From: Monocercomonoides exilis
Taxonomy: Eukaryota > Preaxostyla > Oxymonadida > Polymastigidae
Direction: 5' to 3'
Length of the DNA stretch: 64,000 nucleotides
Assembly (NCBI GenBank): GCA_001643675.2
Contig: LSRY02000021.1
Span: 186,001 to 250,000, forward strand
The stretch's first letter is position 1, and every line of letters begins with the position of its first letter. The translations under genes were made by a program, and so were the position numbers. Shown one piece after another: positions 43,460-55,556 of the stretch. Below the pieces are notes generated by a model. That model was not told the DNA's origin and searched no databases. It worked only from the letters and a program-made list of their open reading frames with translations.

Positions 43460-46400
43460 ATGATGAGTCGAGTGGGTTATCGCAGGCAAACGCGACAAAG
43501 ACGAAAAGTGCCAGAAGTTCCAAAGAAAAAAGAAAGTGAACTTGATAAAGATCCTGATGTACAAGAACATTTCAAAAAGTCGTTATCTTACGAATTTACA
43601 ATGCTCAATCCATCAAATGCTATGGATACAAGTGGAAACGATAAACTTTCGCATAGATGCATTGTTGTGGATTATTCGTCTATGTATTCTTTTGCGAATA
43701 TGGAATATATTTATTATTATTTTTTTCGAAATGTTTACACAGTCGTATGCATGCTGTCTTTCTACTTAATTGGTGAGTAGTAATCATCTAAAAATTTATT
43801 TTGTTTATTTAGTGCGAAGAGCCTTATGTTATGATTGTCAATTTATTTTATAGAAATGAAATTCTTGATGTTAGCTTAACATCGTTTTTCGGCATGTTTA
43901 AAAGGCTTCCAGAGATAGTTTGCCCTTAATTCATTTGCAATACAATTAGCCTTCGATTCTTTCGCTATTTCAGATGAAAAGAAAACTTTACACAATTTAT
44001 GTTCTTGAACCTCCAACAGTTAATCGCTCAGGTCTTGGTCTTTGGAAAAGAAATTTTCCGTCAGATTTCATAGAAAAGCTTAAATTTGTCAATTCAGCAG
44101 ACGAGCTCGATCCATACTTCCATCATCTTGAGCTTCGCCTTCCATCGTGCTTGTACAGAATAGACAGAGGAGCTCGTGTGCCAAGCCCCACAACCACTCT
44201 GAAGTTTCCGTCAAGCTCACCATTTGCAACACATCAGCAGACAAAACTGCTGACTGAAATGCTCGAAATGCAGATGGAGCATCCAGACGTCACCCAACTC
44301 AGCGAGAAAATGCTGTATTTAATTACAAATTTTGAAAGGCCCAAAAATAAAAAGAAGTCGATAAAGATTGTAAATGACAAGGTTGTGTTAGCAGACGATG
44401 ACGAACCAGAGCCGAGCACAGAATTTACTCCCTTTTCGCTGAGCAAAGCATCACCTCCAGAGCCTGTTTCCGCCGAAGACGAGGCCAAATTTCCGCATCC
44501 GGCGTATCAGCACAAGATCGGCAAGCCTTCGCTGCTTCTGTCGATTCCTTTGATGTTCCAGTTGGAAGTCGACCAGTTCAGAACACAGCAGTCGCAGTAC
44601 ATCCCGTTTTTGTTCGTTTCGCTGCTGGCTGGGCTGATCAGGAACGAAGGTGTGATTTTCTATTTAAAATCCTTCATTTATCTTTTTTATTTGTCATTTT
44701 CTTTCTTTCTGTCAATATTTCTTTCTTTATTTATTTTCAAAATACAATCTTCTAATTCTTCTTCCATTTCAATCTCAAACATAATTTATTTCTTGGCAGC
44801 ATACAAATATCCCACAATATTCCTTAATCCTCCTCTTTCTGCTCCTTCTGACATGTCGATGCTCGTCATGAGCTGCTTCAAAGAAACCCTTGTCTTCGGT
44901 TTGAATTTTAATTCGTTTTCAAATTGAAATGTTTTGATAACAATTTTCTGTTATTTTGTTTTTTTTATTTATTTTTTCTTCTTTATTTATTTTATCTTTC
45001 AAACTGAATTATTTCTGTCTTCTTCGTTTGTTATCAATTAATTCTTCCATCCCATAAACAAATTTTAATCTATTTATCTCTCTTCATCCAATTTAACAAT
45101 AACAACCATCTCTCTTCCAGATCCTCTTCACTACATCCCCAGCCGCAGCAACCCTCTGCACGTCCTCCATCTCCTCCTCTACTTCCTCTCCTGCCTCACT
45201 CCCCCTCTCATCCCCGTGCACACCGCCCTCTGCCTTCTGTCTGCCATTGCGAAAGGGCGCAGGAGAGAGATGAGGGAAGAGGAGAAGCAGTATCTCGAGA
45301 ACGAAAGGAAGAGAGAGGAGGAGAGGGCGAAGAAAGTGGAGATGGAGCTGCAGCAGCTGAGGAGGGCAGAGCAGAAGGAGAAGGAGAAGAGAGAAGAGAG
45401 AAGAAGAGAGATCGAAAGACAGACGATGGAAAGACTGCTGATGGAGGAGGAGAAGAGGAAGAAGAAAGAGCTGGAGAGGGAGAAGAGGGAGAAGAGGAGG
45501 CAGAGGGAGAGGAAAAGGAGAGAGAGGAAGGAGAAGGGGGAGCAGAAGGAGAAAGTGGAGAGCGAAGAGGAGCTGTCGACAGAGGAAGAAGGAGGAGGAG
45601 GAGAAGGAGAAGGAAGAGAAGGAAGGGAAGGGAAAGGGGCGAGGTATTATCACAGGAAGGAGACGGGGGAGCTGATGATTGTGAAGACAGAGCTGGAGGC
45701 GATAGCAGAAGAAGGGGATTCAGAAATGTTGGAAGAGGATGAGTGGACGCAGGACAAGAACGAAGGAGGAGGAGGGAGGAGAAGGAGCAATGAAGAGGAG
45801 GAGAGGAAGAGAAGGAAAGGAAGACGAGCAGCAGATGCTGAGGGGAGGAGTCAGAAAGATCATGTGCATTCTGCTTCTGCTTCCTCTTCTTCTGCTTCAG
45901 CAAAGAAGAAGGGTGAAGGAGAAGGAGATAAAAGTATTGAAAATAATGAGGAAAGAGAGAAAGAGAAGGAGAAGGAAAGAAGGAGGAGGAAAAGAAAAGA
46001 GGCTGAGAAAGCGAATGAAGGAGGCAAAATAAAAGGAGGGGCAGAAGAAATGAGTGCAGACGAGCAAAAAGGAAGAAAGAGAAAAGGGGAAGAGAAAGAG
46101 AAGAAGAGTGTTGTTGAAGAAGGAGAAGAGGAAGGAGAAGGAGAGGAAGAGGAAGAAGAGGAAGAAGAAATCGAAGAAGTGGAAGAAGAATATGGAGAAG
46201 GAGAAGAAGAAGGAAGAGAAAGAGAAGGAGAAGCAGAAAAGAAAGAAGCGAAAGAAGAGAAAAAAGAGTTGACAGCGGAGGAGAAAGAAGGGATGATCGA
46301 TGAGCTGATTCAGGAGAAGCTGATTGAATGGGACGAAGAAGAGGCAGTTGAGAAGAAGCTGAAGAAGAGGGCGTGGAGGAAAGTGGAGACGACAGAGCGG

Positions 46401-48923
46401 CATTTTATTGAGTGGCTGTGCTCATTGGAGGATGATGGAGAAGAGAGTGAGGGAGAGGCAGAGAGAGAGTTTGAGGAGATATTGCAAGGGATTGGGATAG
46501 AGAAGAAGATGGCAGAGAGTGTGAGGAAGAAGAAGGAGAAAGAAGAGGAGAGGAGGAGGAAGGAGGCAGAGGAAAGGGGAGAAGAGCTGCCAGAGAAGGA
46601 AGACGAGGAGGAGGACGAGTTTGACCGGCCGATGGTGCGGATGAGGGAGATGCGGGAGAAGGCGAAGAAAGTGACGCCTGCACAGAAGTTTCTGGAGTTA
46701 TTCACATCTTCCCTTGCGTCTGCGCTGCTTTCGCTGCCCGCTCTTCATCTGCCTCTCTTTCAGCAGCTGGTTGCGATTCTGCAGGAGGCGACGGGAGGGT
46801 CGGAAGAGGCAGCAGCGAAGAAGATAGAGAAAGAAAGAGAACAGCTGGGCATATTGGCAAAGAGGAGGGAAGAGAGAATGGCGAAGCTGAAGCAGATCAA
46901 AAAGGAGATGGAGGAGAAGGAGCAAAAAGAAAAAGAAGAGAAAGAGAAAGAAGAGAAGGAGAAGAAAGAGAAAGAGAAAGGCAAAAGTGGCAAAGAAAAA
47001 GGAGAAGAAGACGGAAAAGATGCGACAAAAGAGAATTCACAAGTATCAAATGCATCAGCCTCAACAGCCTTGTCTAACAAACAACCTTCTTCTTCTGATG
47101 TGTCAGCCACAGCTCATTCTGAACAGAGCAAAAAACAACAAAATCCTTCTTCTTCTTCTGCTTCTTCTTCTTCTTCTTCTTCTTCTTCTCTTTCCTCAAA
47201 AACACTCCACAACACGATATCTTCTTCCACTCTTCATTCATTTCCAATGCCTTCCAATCCATCTCACCCTTCTCCTTCTCCTTCTGCTGCTGCTCCTTCT
47301 GTCACTGCCACTGCTAACTCAATAACAGCCTCTGCCTCTACAATGCAGAAGCAATCATCTCCCATTGCTTCATCATCCTCCTCTTCCTCTTCCTCTTCCT
47401 CCTCTTCTCCTTCTCCTTCTCCCTCAGCCCCCTCTCACTTCCTCACCACCGCTGCAGCTCTTTCCTTCCTTGCCAACTCTCCCATCACCTTCCACACCCT
47501 CCCCCACCTCCTCCCTTCTGTCTTCGCCCTCGCCTCCCCCGTCCTCCCTGCCCTCGTCCCTCATCCAAAGATCATCGCCCACGAGCTGGCAAAGAGGATA
47601 GCCGCAAAGGCAGCGATGAAGCTGGCAGCCACAATCAGCAAGAGGGCGAGGGATGTTGAGAGGAAGCAGAAGATCGAAGAGGCGCTGCAGGTGATTCAGC
47701 AGAAGATAGCAGTACTGATGGAGAAGGAGAACGACACGAAGAGAAGATTTAAGAAGCAGATGCAAAGAAGACTGGAGATTCAACAGGGCGAAAAGGAGGC
47801 GAGGGAGGCGCTGGAGAAAGAGAGGGAGAAGGCAAGACGAGCAGCAAGAGCAGCTAAAAAGCATTCATCATCATCAGCTTCATCATCATCATCTTCTTCT
47901 TCTTCTTCTTCTTCTTCATCAAACAAGATTCTAACAGATGCCGAAGCAGCAGTGGCAGAGCTGTCTGCATTGTCTGCCTCGCTCCCTCCTCTTTCAGAAG
48001 AAGAAGACGCTTTCCATTCAGAAATGGCAGTGTTTGAGAAGGAGTACATTGTGCTGGGCAGAGAGAAAATGAGAAGGGCAGCTGAGCTGAGGATGGTGGA
48101 GAGGAAGATCGTGAGAGAGACAGAGGTGATTAACTCGCACTACTACCACGACGAAGAGGAGGAGGGAGACGAAGGAACAATTCCGACTGACTTCTTGTCG
48201 GTGGGGACATTTGCTTCTGCGATGGCTGGAACGAATTCTTCGAATTCTTCTTCTTCTTCTTCAAGACAGGCACATGAGAAGGAGAGGAGTGGAAGGAAAG
48301 AGAAAGAGAGAGAAAGAGAGAGAGAGAGAGAAAGAAGGAAAGGCAAAGATAGAGAGAGAGAGAGAGACAAAGAAAGAGACAAAGAAAGAGACAAAAGTAA
48401 AACCAAAAATAAATCCAATGGGAAGAGCAAAGAGGCAGTGAGTGCAGCGTCTATGATGTATTTCCCATCGTCAGAGATGCTGGAGAATCATGTTGTGAAG
48501 TCGCTCATCTTCTGCATGGCACATTTTGTGCTGATGTGGCAGCCGCTGAAGAAGGAAATGTACCAGCTCATCAAAAAGAGAGGGCAGGTTGGATTGATTT
48601 TTGATTTATTTATTTTATTTATTTTATTTATTTATTTATTTATTATTATTATTATTATTATTTCATTCTATCCATCTTCTAATCACTCATTTATTCAGAC
48701 ACTCCCTCTCCCCCACACCATCAGTCTGAATGGCATAGTCCATCTCCACAACTCCCTCTGTGCTTCCATCAGAGAGCGCCGCCCGCTCACCGCTGCGCCG
48801 CTTTCCTCTGACCATTTCTCGTTCCGCTCAGAAGAAGAGCGAACAAGACTCATCACAGAACACGAAAGACAAGTGAAAGAGGCAATTAAAAGATTGAATG
48901 AACAAGACACACAAATCAAATAG
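43460..48923 (+). CDS. Sec14-like (BCH) plus RhoGAP-like protein with ~1,060-residue insert
   Basis: Six exons: 43460-43744, 43813-43917, 43974-44649, 44800-44898, 45121-48587 and 48699-48923, all joining in phase to give 1,618 residues. Residues ~60-215 resemble the CRAL-TRIO/BCH domain of p50RhoGAP (CIVVDYSSMYSFANMEYIYY, YVMIVNLFYRNEILDVSLTS, KRKLYTIYVLEPP, then a DELDPYFHHLELRLPSCLYR end). Residues ~310-432 resemble the first half of a RhoGAP domain (SLLLSIPLMFQLEVDQF, then NPLHVLHLLLYFLSCLTPPL IP). A charged coiled-coil region with poly-Ser runs follows (~433-1498). The second half of the GAP-like domain (ENHVVKSLIFCMAHFVLMWQ) appears only after it. A catalytic Arg finger is not obvious, so GAP activity is doubtful. 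It likely acts at membranes on Rho-type signalling. Confidence 0.6.
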
Positions 48924-49297
48924 TGTTCCGAAGACCAACCTGCTCCTTTGATATGAGCTTGTTCTTTCCCTTTGCGTATTTCAATGAAGATTATGTTATT
49001 TATGAATCATTGTATTTTTCACAAAATATCCAGATCATTTTTTTTTTGGAATTTTTTGAATCATTTTTGTTCTGTTCAATTGTATGTGTAATGCTTTTAA
49101 TTATTGGAAATGCTATATTTGTTGTTTTTATTTGGAATACATTTTTTTATTGTTTAACACTTATTTTTTGTTTGTTGTTTATAGTTAAAGATACTTCATT
49201 TCATGACTAGGTTACATGTTCCTTAATTTATTTATTAAAATAATGTTACATTGGGCATGATCAGATTTAAATATTAAAAAGTTGTAATTTTTTGGGA

Positions 49298-51175
49298 ATG
49301 AATCAATTAACGGTTCCAATAGCACCGAAATTAGAAACTGAAGAACGATCAAAACTTCGGAGGTTTGGCAATTACTTTTGCATTTTGTTTTTCAGCTCTG
49401 TTTAGATGTCAAACGCCCGAAGAAAGAGAAAATCAAATTTTAGATGAAATTAAACAAAATCAATTCAAAGCAAAACCATTTAATCCAAAAGTTTGCATTA
49501 TTTTATGTTGAATTTTTTTATTTAGTGCGCATTTAGATTGTAACTGCAAATGGAATGCTTGGCGTTCGAAAAGTTGAGCGTCATTCACCTACAGTTGCTG
49601 TTGTTTGTCTATTGTATAATTTGCTGCATTGAATTTTAACATTACTTTTATTTAGACTCCTCAATTCGTTCGCAGAATGAAAAATATGGAAGAAGCAAAG
49701 CATGTGACGATGCCAAAAGAAACCGAAACTCATAAAATTCAAGCATTACCTCTTAATAAAAAGATTTTGACAGGGGTATAAACCTTTGTTTCACTTTTTT
49801 TTTTAAATTCAAATGAATTTGTTCTTGAAATCATAGACTGTTGGATTACCAAAACGCGCAATTACTCCCCCTGTAGTTCCTGAACCATTTTCTGTCAGCG
49901 AAAGTATTCGTCAGAAACAATTGGAAGAAGAGCAAAAAAGGATTGCATTAGAAAAAGAAGAGGAGGAGCAAAAACGAAGATTTGTTGCAAGACCAGCAAA
50001 AACTTCTGTTAAGCCTTTTGTGTGCACTTGTCAAAAGTTTCAACTTTATTTTTTTTCAAAAATTGAATCTTTTTTAGACTCCAATCTTGGAAACAACAAC
50101 AAAAATTACACCTCAACCATTTCACTTGGAGAGTGTTGAAAAGTACGAAAATTATAAGAAGAAGAAAGAGGAAGAACTGAAAGCTGAAAAGGAGAAAGAA
50201 GAAAAAATGAGGATTTTCAAAGCGCAAGAGGCGAAAGTTTTAAGTCAAGCACCTTTTATTCCAGCAAGAACAACACGTCCACTAACACAGCCGGCTCCAC
50301 CAACACTTGCATCTGATCTGAGAGCAGAAAAGCGAAAGTCTTTTGAGGAAAAGATGAAAATGAAAGAAGAAGCGGCTGAAAAAGAAAGATTGAGAAAAGA
50401 AGAAGAAAGGAAGAAGAAAGAAGAAGAAGAAATTGCTCGTATTAGAAAAGAAACAGTATTTAAAGCTCAGCCAATAAAAGCAAAACTTCACACCACTGTG
50501 ATTGTTCCAGGACTTCAAGAGGCCAAAGCAAGGCATCACTCAAAAGCAGATGCCATCTTGCAAACAGCTCCGTGCATCAAAGCTCATGTTCCTTCAAAAT
50601 CGAAGCAAACATTGAAAGTTCAGTTTGCAGAACCAAAAATGGAAATATGCGCTGAAACTGAACATAAATCAGAAAAGATTGAAAATGACACTTCTGATAA
50701 ATGTGAAGATGAAGAAACTGCTTGTCAAAAAGTTGATTGCTCGTATGTAGTTGAAAAGAATGAGACAGACAAGAAAGAATCTGAAGATGTTAAAGTTGAA
50801 ACTACCGACAAAGCACAAAGCCAAAGCGAAGACGAGCATGCTTCAGAGGAGAAGCAATGTTTGGAAATTGAAGAAAATGATGCTAATGAAGAAATGAATA
50901 AAGATAATGATGAGGATAAAGATGATGATGAGTCAGAAGACGATGAAGAAACTGAAAATACTGATGCCGCAGACGAGAGTGCTGCGAAGGAAAGAGAAGT
51001 TGCTTTAAGAAATCAAGAAATGCTTGAAGAAGAGAGAAGAGAGAAGAGAAGAGCAAGAAGAAGGAATCAGAGAAGAAGGAAAAGAGAACAAATCAGAAAG
51101 TTAAAGAGAGATCAAAAATTATTAGAAAAATTGAAGAACAAACCACAAGTTGCAGAAATGATAAATAAATTATAA
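49298..51175 (+). CDS. TPX2-like spindle/microtubule protein
   Basis: Six exons: 49298-49362, 49406-49490, 49537-49602, 49656-49775, 49837-50019 and 50078-51175. The introns of 43-61 bp are all GT-AG and in phase, giving 538 residues. The order of motifs follows the C-terminal two-thirds of TPX2: FKAKPFNPK, NGMLGVRKVE, IQALPLNKKILTGTVGLPKR, FVARPAKTSVKPFTP, TPQPFHLESVEKY, RIFKAQEAKVLSQAPFIP. The TPX2 C-terminal domain follows at ~250-307 (LASDLRAEKRKSF ... EEEIARIRKETVFKAQPI). TPX2 proteins promote microtubule branching and nucleation on the spindle under importin/Ran control. The N-terminal Aurora-binding segment of animals is not evident. The last ~190 residues are acidic, then Arg-rich. 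The upstream gene ends 374 bp before. Confidence 0.82.
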
Positions 51176-51592
51176 ACACTTCACGATACAATTTTGTAAG
51201 CATTTTTTTATTATTTCAAAATGTCACGTCATTTATCCTCTTCATTTGTATTTTCTCTTTTTTTTTACAAATTATTTTTTTCCATTTTTTTAAAAGCTTC
51301 TGTGATCAACCGCTCAACTTTATTTTAATATTCTTTCGATAAAATAAAATGTTACGATTATTAATTCATTTTTAAAAAATAATATATTTTTTTGTATTCT
51401 TTTTTGTTAAACCATAAGTTAATTAAATCCAAATTTTGGACAAAAATTGGAAATATTTTGGAGATGGATTGGACAGATTTAGGACTTATTTGTTTGTTTA
51501 CGTGCAAGCAGTATTGGACTTGTTGGAGTTTGAAAGATGTTTATGGCTCATAGATTTTGATACGATATTGATACGTTTATTGAAGATTTGAC

Positions 51593-53418
51593 ATGGCTTT
51601 ATTTGAATTTCCAAGTTTTGACACGGACTGGAGCATGTCAATGTTTGATGATGAACAACGCTTCGAAAGAGATGTGTGCATGTTGATGGGTAGATGGGAA
51701 GTGAGTGCATTTATTTTTCATGAAGATTTTTTGGATCTATTGTTTGGATTTACTGTGCTCGTAGAAAATGAAAATTGGTTTAGTTCTGAGTTTGTGGAAA
51801 TGAAGGCAAAAGAAGGATGGGAACTCGGAAGTGGAGTGAAACCCGAAGAGATCAATCAAATTTTCATAAAAATGAGGGAATATATTCTACAATCTGTTGC
51901 AAAGAGATTAACAAGCCTCAAACGATTGGAAACACCAGAAAAACATCCAGCATTAGGAGCTTTAAAGAGTCCAATTGTTTTTTTCTTTTCGTGCATTATT
52001 GGAGAACTCGGTCGATTAATTTGGGAAACTACAAGCAAGGGATTATGCTTTGATTTGAGCAGAAAAGATTTTGTTTGTGAATTACATTCGCATATAGAGC
52101 AGCTTACAACTTATCCCCTTGAACTTTCTTATATTGAATCGATGTCTTCACTCCCTGGACTTCAAATTGCAAGCGACGAATTGGTGGCATACCAAATCGC
52201 AAAAAGTTTGCATAATTTGAAGTTAATTGCTTTAAATTTTTAACTCTTGTTTAAATTTTTCATCTGTCTACTTTTTTTCTAACGTGTATTTGTGTTTCAT
52301 TAGTGCAAATGAATCAAAGTCTTATGATTCCTAAAATTGATGAATCCAAAAGTTGGAAAGAGGATTCGCATGTTTCACAAACTGTTCAACAGACTGCAGA
52401 TATTCAATCTTCGTTGACGACGGCAAAGTTGCCAACTTCATCAAATTCATCAGATTTATCTGTTTTCAAAAATGAAAGAGATGATGCAATTGGATTCAAA
52501 GAGAACAAAGTTGATGAAATTGTGAAGGAAGAACAAAAGAAAGAGCAAGATCATTTTTTTAGTTCTTTCGGAAGAAAATTAGATATAACTCCAACAAGCG
52601 GATATGGTTTCAACATTGGCTTCGATGGAGTTGACAATTATTATGCGGGTGGACACGGAAGCGGAAGCGTTGGATTCGAATGTTGCGAATGCAGCGGAAT
52701 GAAAACCGAGGCACAGCTTGAAGCACCTTCAAGTGGGCGTGCTGACATGATGACAGTTTCCCAATGCAAAGGAGTGATGTGGCTGAATGGTGTCAGTGTT
52801 TCGCTCGACCGCTTGATCAGCGTGTTTGGGCAGAGAGTGGGTGATGCATTGTGGAGGCACTGGGTTATGCGCTGTGAAGGGAGGAGTCCAAAAGGGGAGA
52901 ACAAAAGATTCCGCGAAGATGTGCTGGTGGTGCTGAAGATGTGGTATGAGGAGAAAAAGAAAGGACTTGCAAAGGAGATTATGCGGTTGATGGACTACGG
53001 AAGCTTAAAAGCGGGAGAAGAAGATGAGAGAAAAGAAAATGAGGAAATGGATCGAACTACTCGGAATTTGAGTTCTTTGAAAAGTGGAACGAAAGTTATC
53101 GGTGTTTATGGATCCAAAGAAGAGCGCCGCTTGCTTGGCATCGTTACAGGGCTTACTAACATTCAAATCACAAATTGGATTTCGAACATGAGGAATCGAG
53201 ATCCTTTGAAAAAGAAACTGAAAAAAGAATTAAAGAGGAAACGAGAAATAAAAGAAAAGGATGATTTTGCAGATGATCAAGGCGTTATGGGGAAAAAAGA
53301 AATCGATGAAACTTCTGAAGAAGGAAGTGGATTTGGTTTTGAGAAAATGAAACGTTCTTGGAGCATCGGAGATGGGTTGTGGAACGAATCAGAAAGTTTG
53401 AAAAATTGTTTGTCATAA
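51593..53418 (+). CDS. Atypical homeodomain protein
   Basis: Exons 51593-52205 and 52304-53418, with a 98-bp intron (GTTTGC...CATTAG) whose junction A|TG is in frame, give 575 residues. Near residues 475-503 is SKEERRLLGIVTGLTNIQIT then NWISNMRNRD, the second helix and recognition helix of a homeodomain of TALE/KN type. It has W48, N51 and R53 (homeodomain numbering) kept and the usual Phe 49 replaced by Ile. The first helix is probably FREDVLVVLKMWYEE (407-421), leaving about 53 residues between helices 1 and 2, far more than the three-residue TALE insertion. The rest of the protein is unrecognised: a helical N-terminal ~200 residues and a Cys/Gly-rich stretch at ~320-335. A role as DNA-binding transcription factor is likely. 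Confidence 0.65.
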
Positions 53419-54601
53419 CAAGAGTGAACAATAAATGAGGTTGAGATGATGTTAAAAAATGTAATTTCACTTCAACAGGGAAGTTGTTTCGATAAAATAT
53501 TTAACTTTATTGTTTTTGTTCCAATCATTTCATATTTACACATTTTTAATTCTACGTAATTAAAATATAAATTCATTGTAAAGAAATTTTGAAGTTTTTA
53601 AAAAGAAATTAAGTAAAAAATTATGAAAAAGCACAAATTATAAGTTTTTCTTATGAAATAAGATTTTTCTTAAATGATGAGGTTTAACTTGTGAAAATCA
53701 CTTTCATAAAAAGTTCCAATACACTTATTTCTGAAATTGTGTTAATTTGGGGCAAAATATTTTTCTTCAGTCATTTTCATAAAAACTTTTGCACTTTTCA
53801 TTATCTTTTTAAGATCAAAAAACACAATAAAAATGGGTCCATTTTTTGATATTCGTGAAACGTTGGAAAACTTTTTGATTTGATCTCAAAGAAATCAGTC
53901 TTCAGATGTGAAAATCCTATTTATTTTGAAATCTGGAGGAAAAATACGTCTTTTCAAGCTTTTTTTTGCAAAAGGTGTTGAAAAATTGCTTTGCTCAAAA
54001 CTTTATTTCACTTTCTCTGATTTTAAAACAAATTTGTTTTTCATTCCTGGAAACAGGCATCGTTGTAATCATAACCTAAAGTTTTCCAACATTTCACGAA
54101 TGTCAAAAAACGAACACATTTTTATTGTGTATTTTTATACAAAGAAGGAAATGAAAAGGACAAAAATTTTCAATGAAAATGCCTGAATTGTAATACTTTG
54201 TCCCAACTATAAAAGTTCAAAAAAGTTATGAGTGAACCAAAGATTTATTTATTTGGTCAAAAAAGCTTGATAATTTATTTTCTCCTCAATTTGTTATTTT
54301 CTTTATAGTCACAATTGCACACAGAAATTAATAAAAGAAAAACTGAAGTTTTTATTTCCTGATTTATCTGTCTCTCTTTTGAAAGTCAAAAATTTTTAAA
54401 AAGTTATAAGCAATTATTATCATTTATTGAACAAAGGAAGAAAGCTTCCTTTATCAAAGTTTTTGAAAAAAAGCATGAAAAAAGTTTTTTTTTTGATTCT
54501 TCTTTTCCGCAAAAAAGGAAATAAAAAATGGATGAAGAAATAATTTATCTTTCAAAAGCTCATTTTTCAATAAAAAAAGTGAGAGATTCTTTTTGTTTCC
54601 A
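53419..54601. other. AT-rich DNA without a supported gene
   Basis: Only short AT-rich frames. It ends at the left TA of the transposon. Confidence 0.5.
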
Positions 54602-54603
54602 TA

Positions 54604-54920
54604 CACCAAAAATAATTCAAAGTCGAAAAACTTTCAATCAAAGTCGAAAAACTTTCAAACGAAATCGAAAATTATTATTCGAAGTCGAAAAACTTTCATT
54701 CAAAGTCGAAAGTTTTCATTCGAAGTCGAAAAACTTTCATTCAAAGTCGAAAAACTTTCATTCAAAGTCGAAAAAGTTTCATTCAAAATCGAAAAAGTTG
54801 CAAACGAAATCGAAAAACTTTCAAACGAAGTCGAAAAACTTTCAAGCAAAGTCGAAAAACTTTCAAACGAAATCGAAAAACTTTCAGTCGAAATCGAAAT
54901 TGTTAAATGGAAATCTAAGG
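54604..54920 (+). repeat. Left terminal inverted repeat, ~14 units of 21 bp
   Basis: Units near AAAGTCGAAAAACTTTCATTC, each itself quasi-palindromic (GAAAnnTTTTTCGA core). Units probably serve as multiple transposase-binding sites. Open frames across it (SKSKNFH repeats) are by-products of a unit length divisible by three. Confidence 0.88.
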
Positions 54921-55556
54921 AAATAAATAAATAACGAAACAGAGTAACAGTTGAATTTTTTAATACTATATTTTTTATCAATTTGAATGTTGAAGTTATT
55001 TTAGTTATTCATTATAGAAGAATTATTGAATAACACTTTTAGTGAATTGAACTTTTGCACGTTTCAGCAAATTTTTCATAATTAACATAAATTGTTGATT
55101 TTTCAGTTTTGAGTTGACATCATTATGATAATAAATGAAATATTGAAGATATTGAAAAAACGATATAAACATTTTTTTTTCAATTGAAGAAATATATTTT
55201 TATAATGGAATAGATGATCTGTTTTAAATGGAGATTTATTCCAACCGTTGAAAAAAGAGTTAAATTCATTTGTGAAAGGTGTTCCACAGTATCATTAGTT
55301 ATGTATTATTTATTTTGATTGATTGTTTTCGATTCATTTCTTTTTATTGGGAAAGAAGAAATGTGCTGTCTCAAACTGTTTATTTTGCGTCTCAGGCGAT
55401 TGTGTTATAAACTGAGTTGAAGATTGGACGATTTTGAGGTATGTGTTTTTTATGAATTGATGTGATTTTAAAATAATTGTTCAATCTTGTTATTTTTTTT
55501 TATATTTTGAAAAAACCCAGGAAAAACTCAGAGATAAAAGGTTATATCAACAAGAA

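Noticed and set aside
52641-52904. Minus-strand 87-codon frame inside the homeodomain gene
   Set aside because: Shadow frame of a gene supported by a homeodomain match and an in-phase intron.
54528-54934. Coiled-coil-like proteins with SKSKNFH repeats at both transposon ends
   Set aside because: They arise from the 21-bp unit length (divisible by three) of the terminal repeats and occur in two frames of each end.
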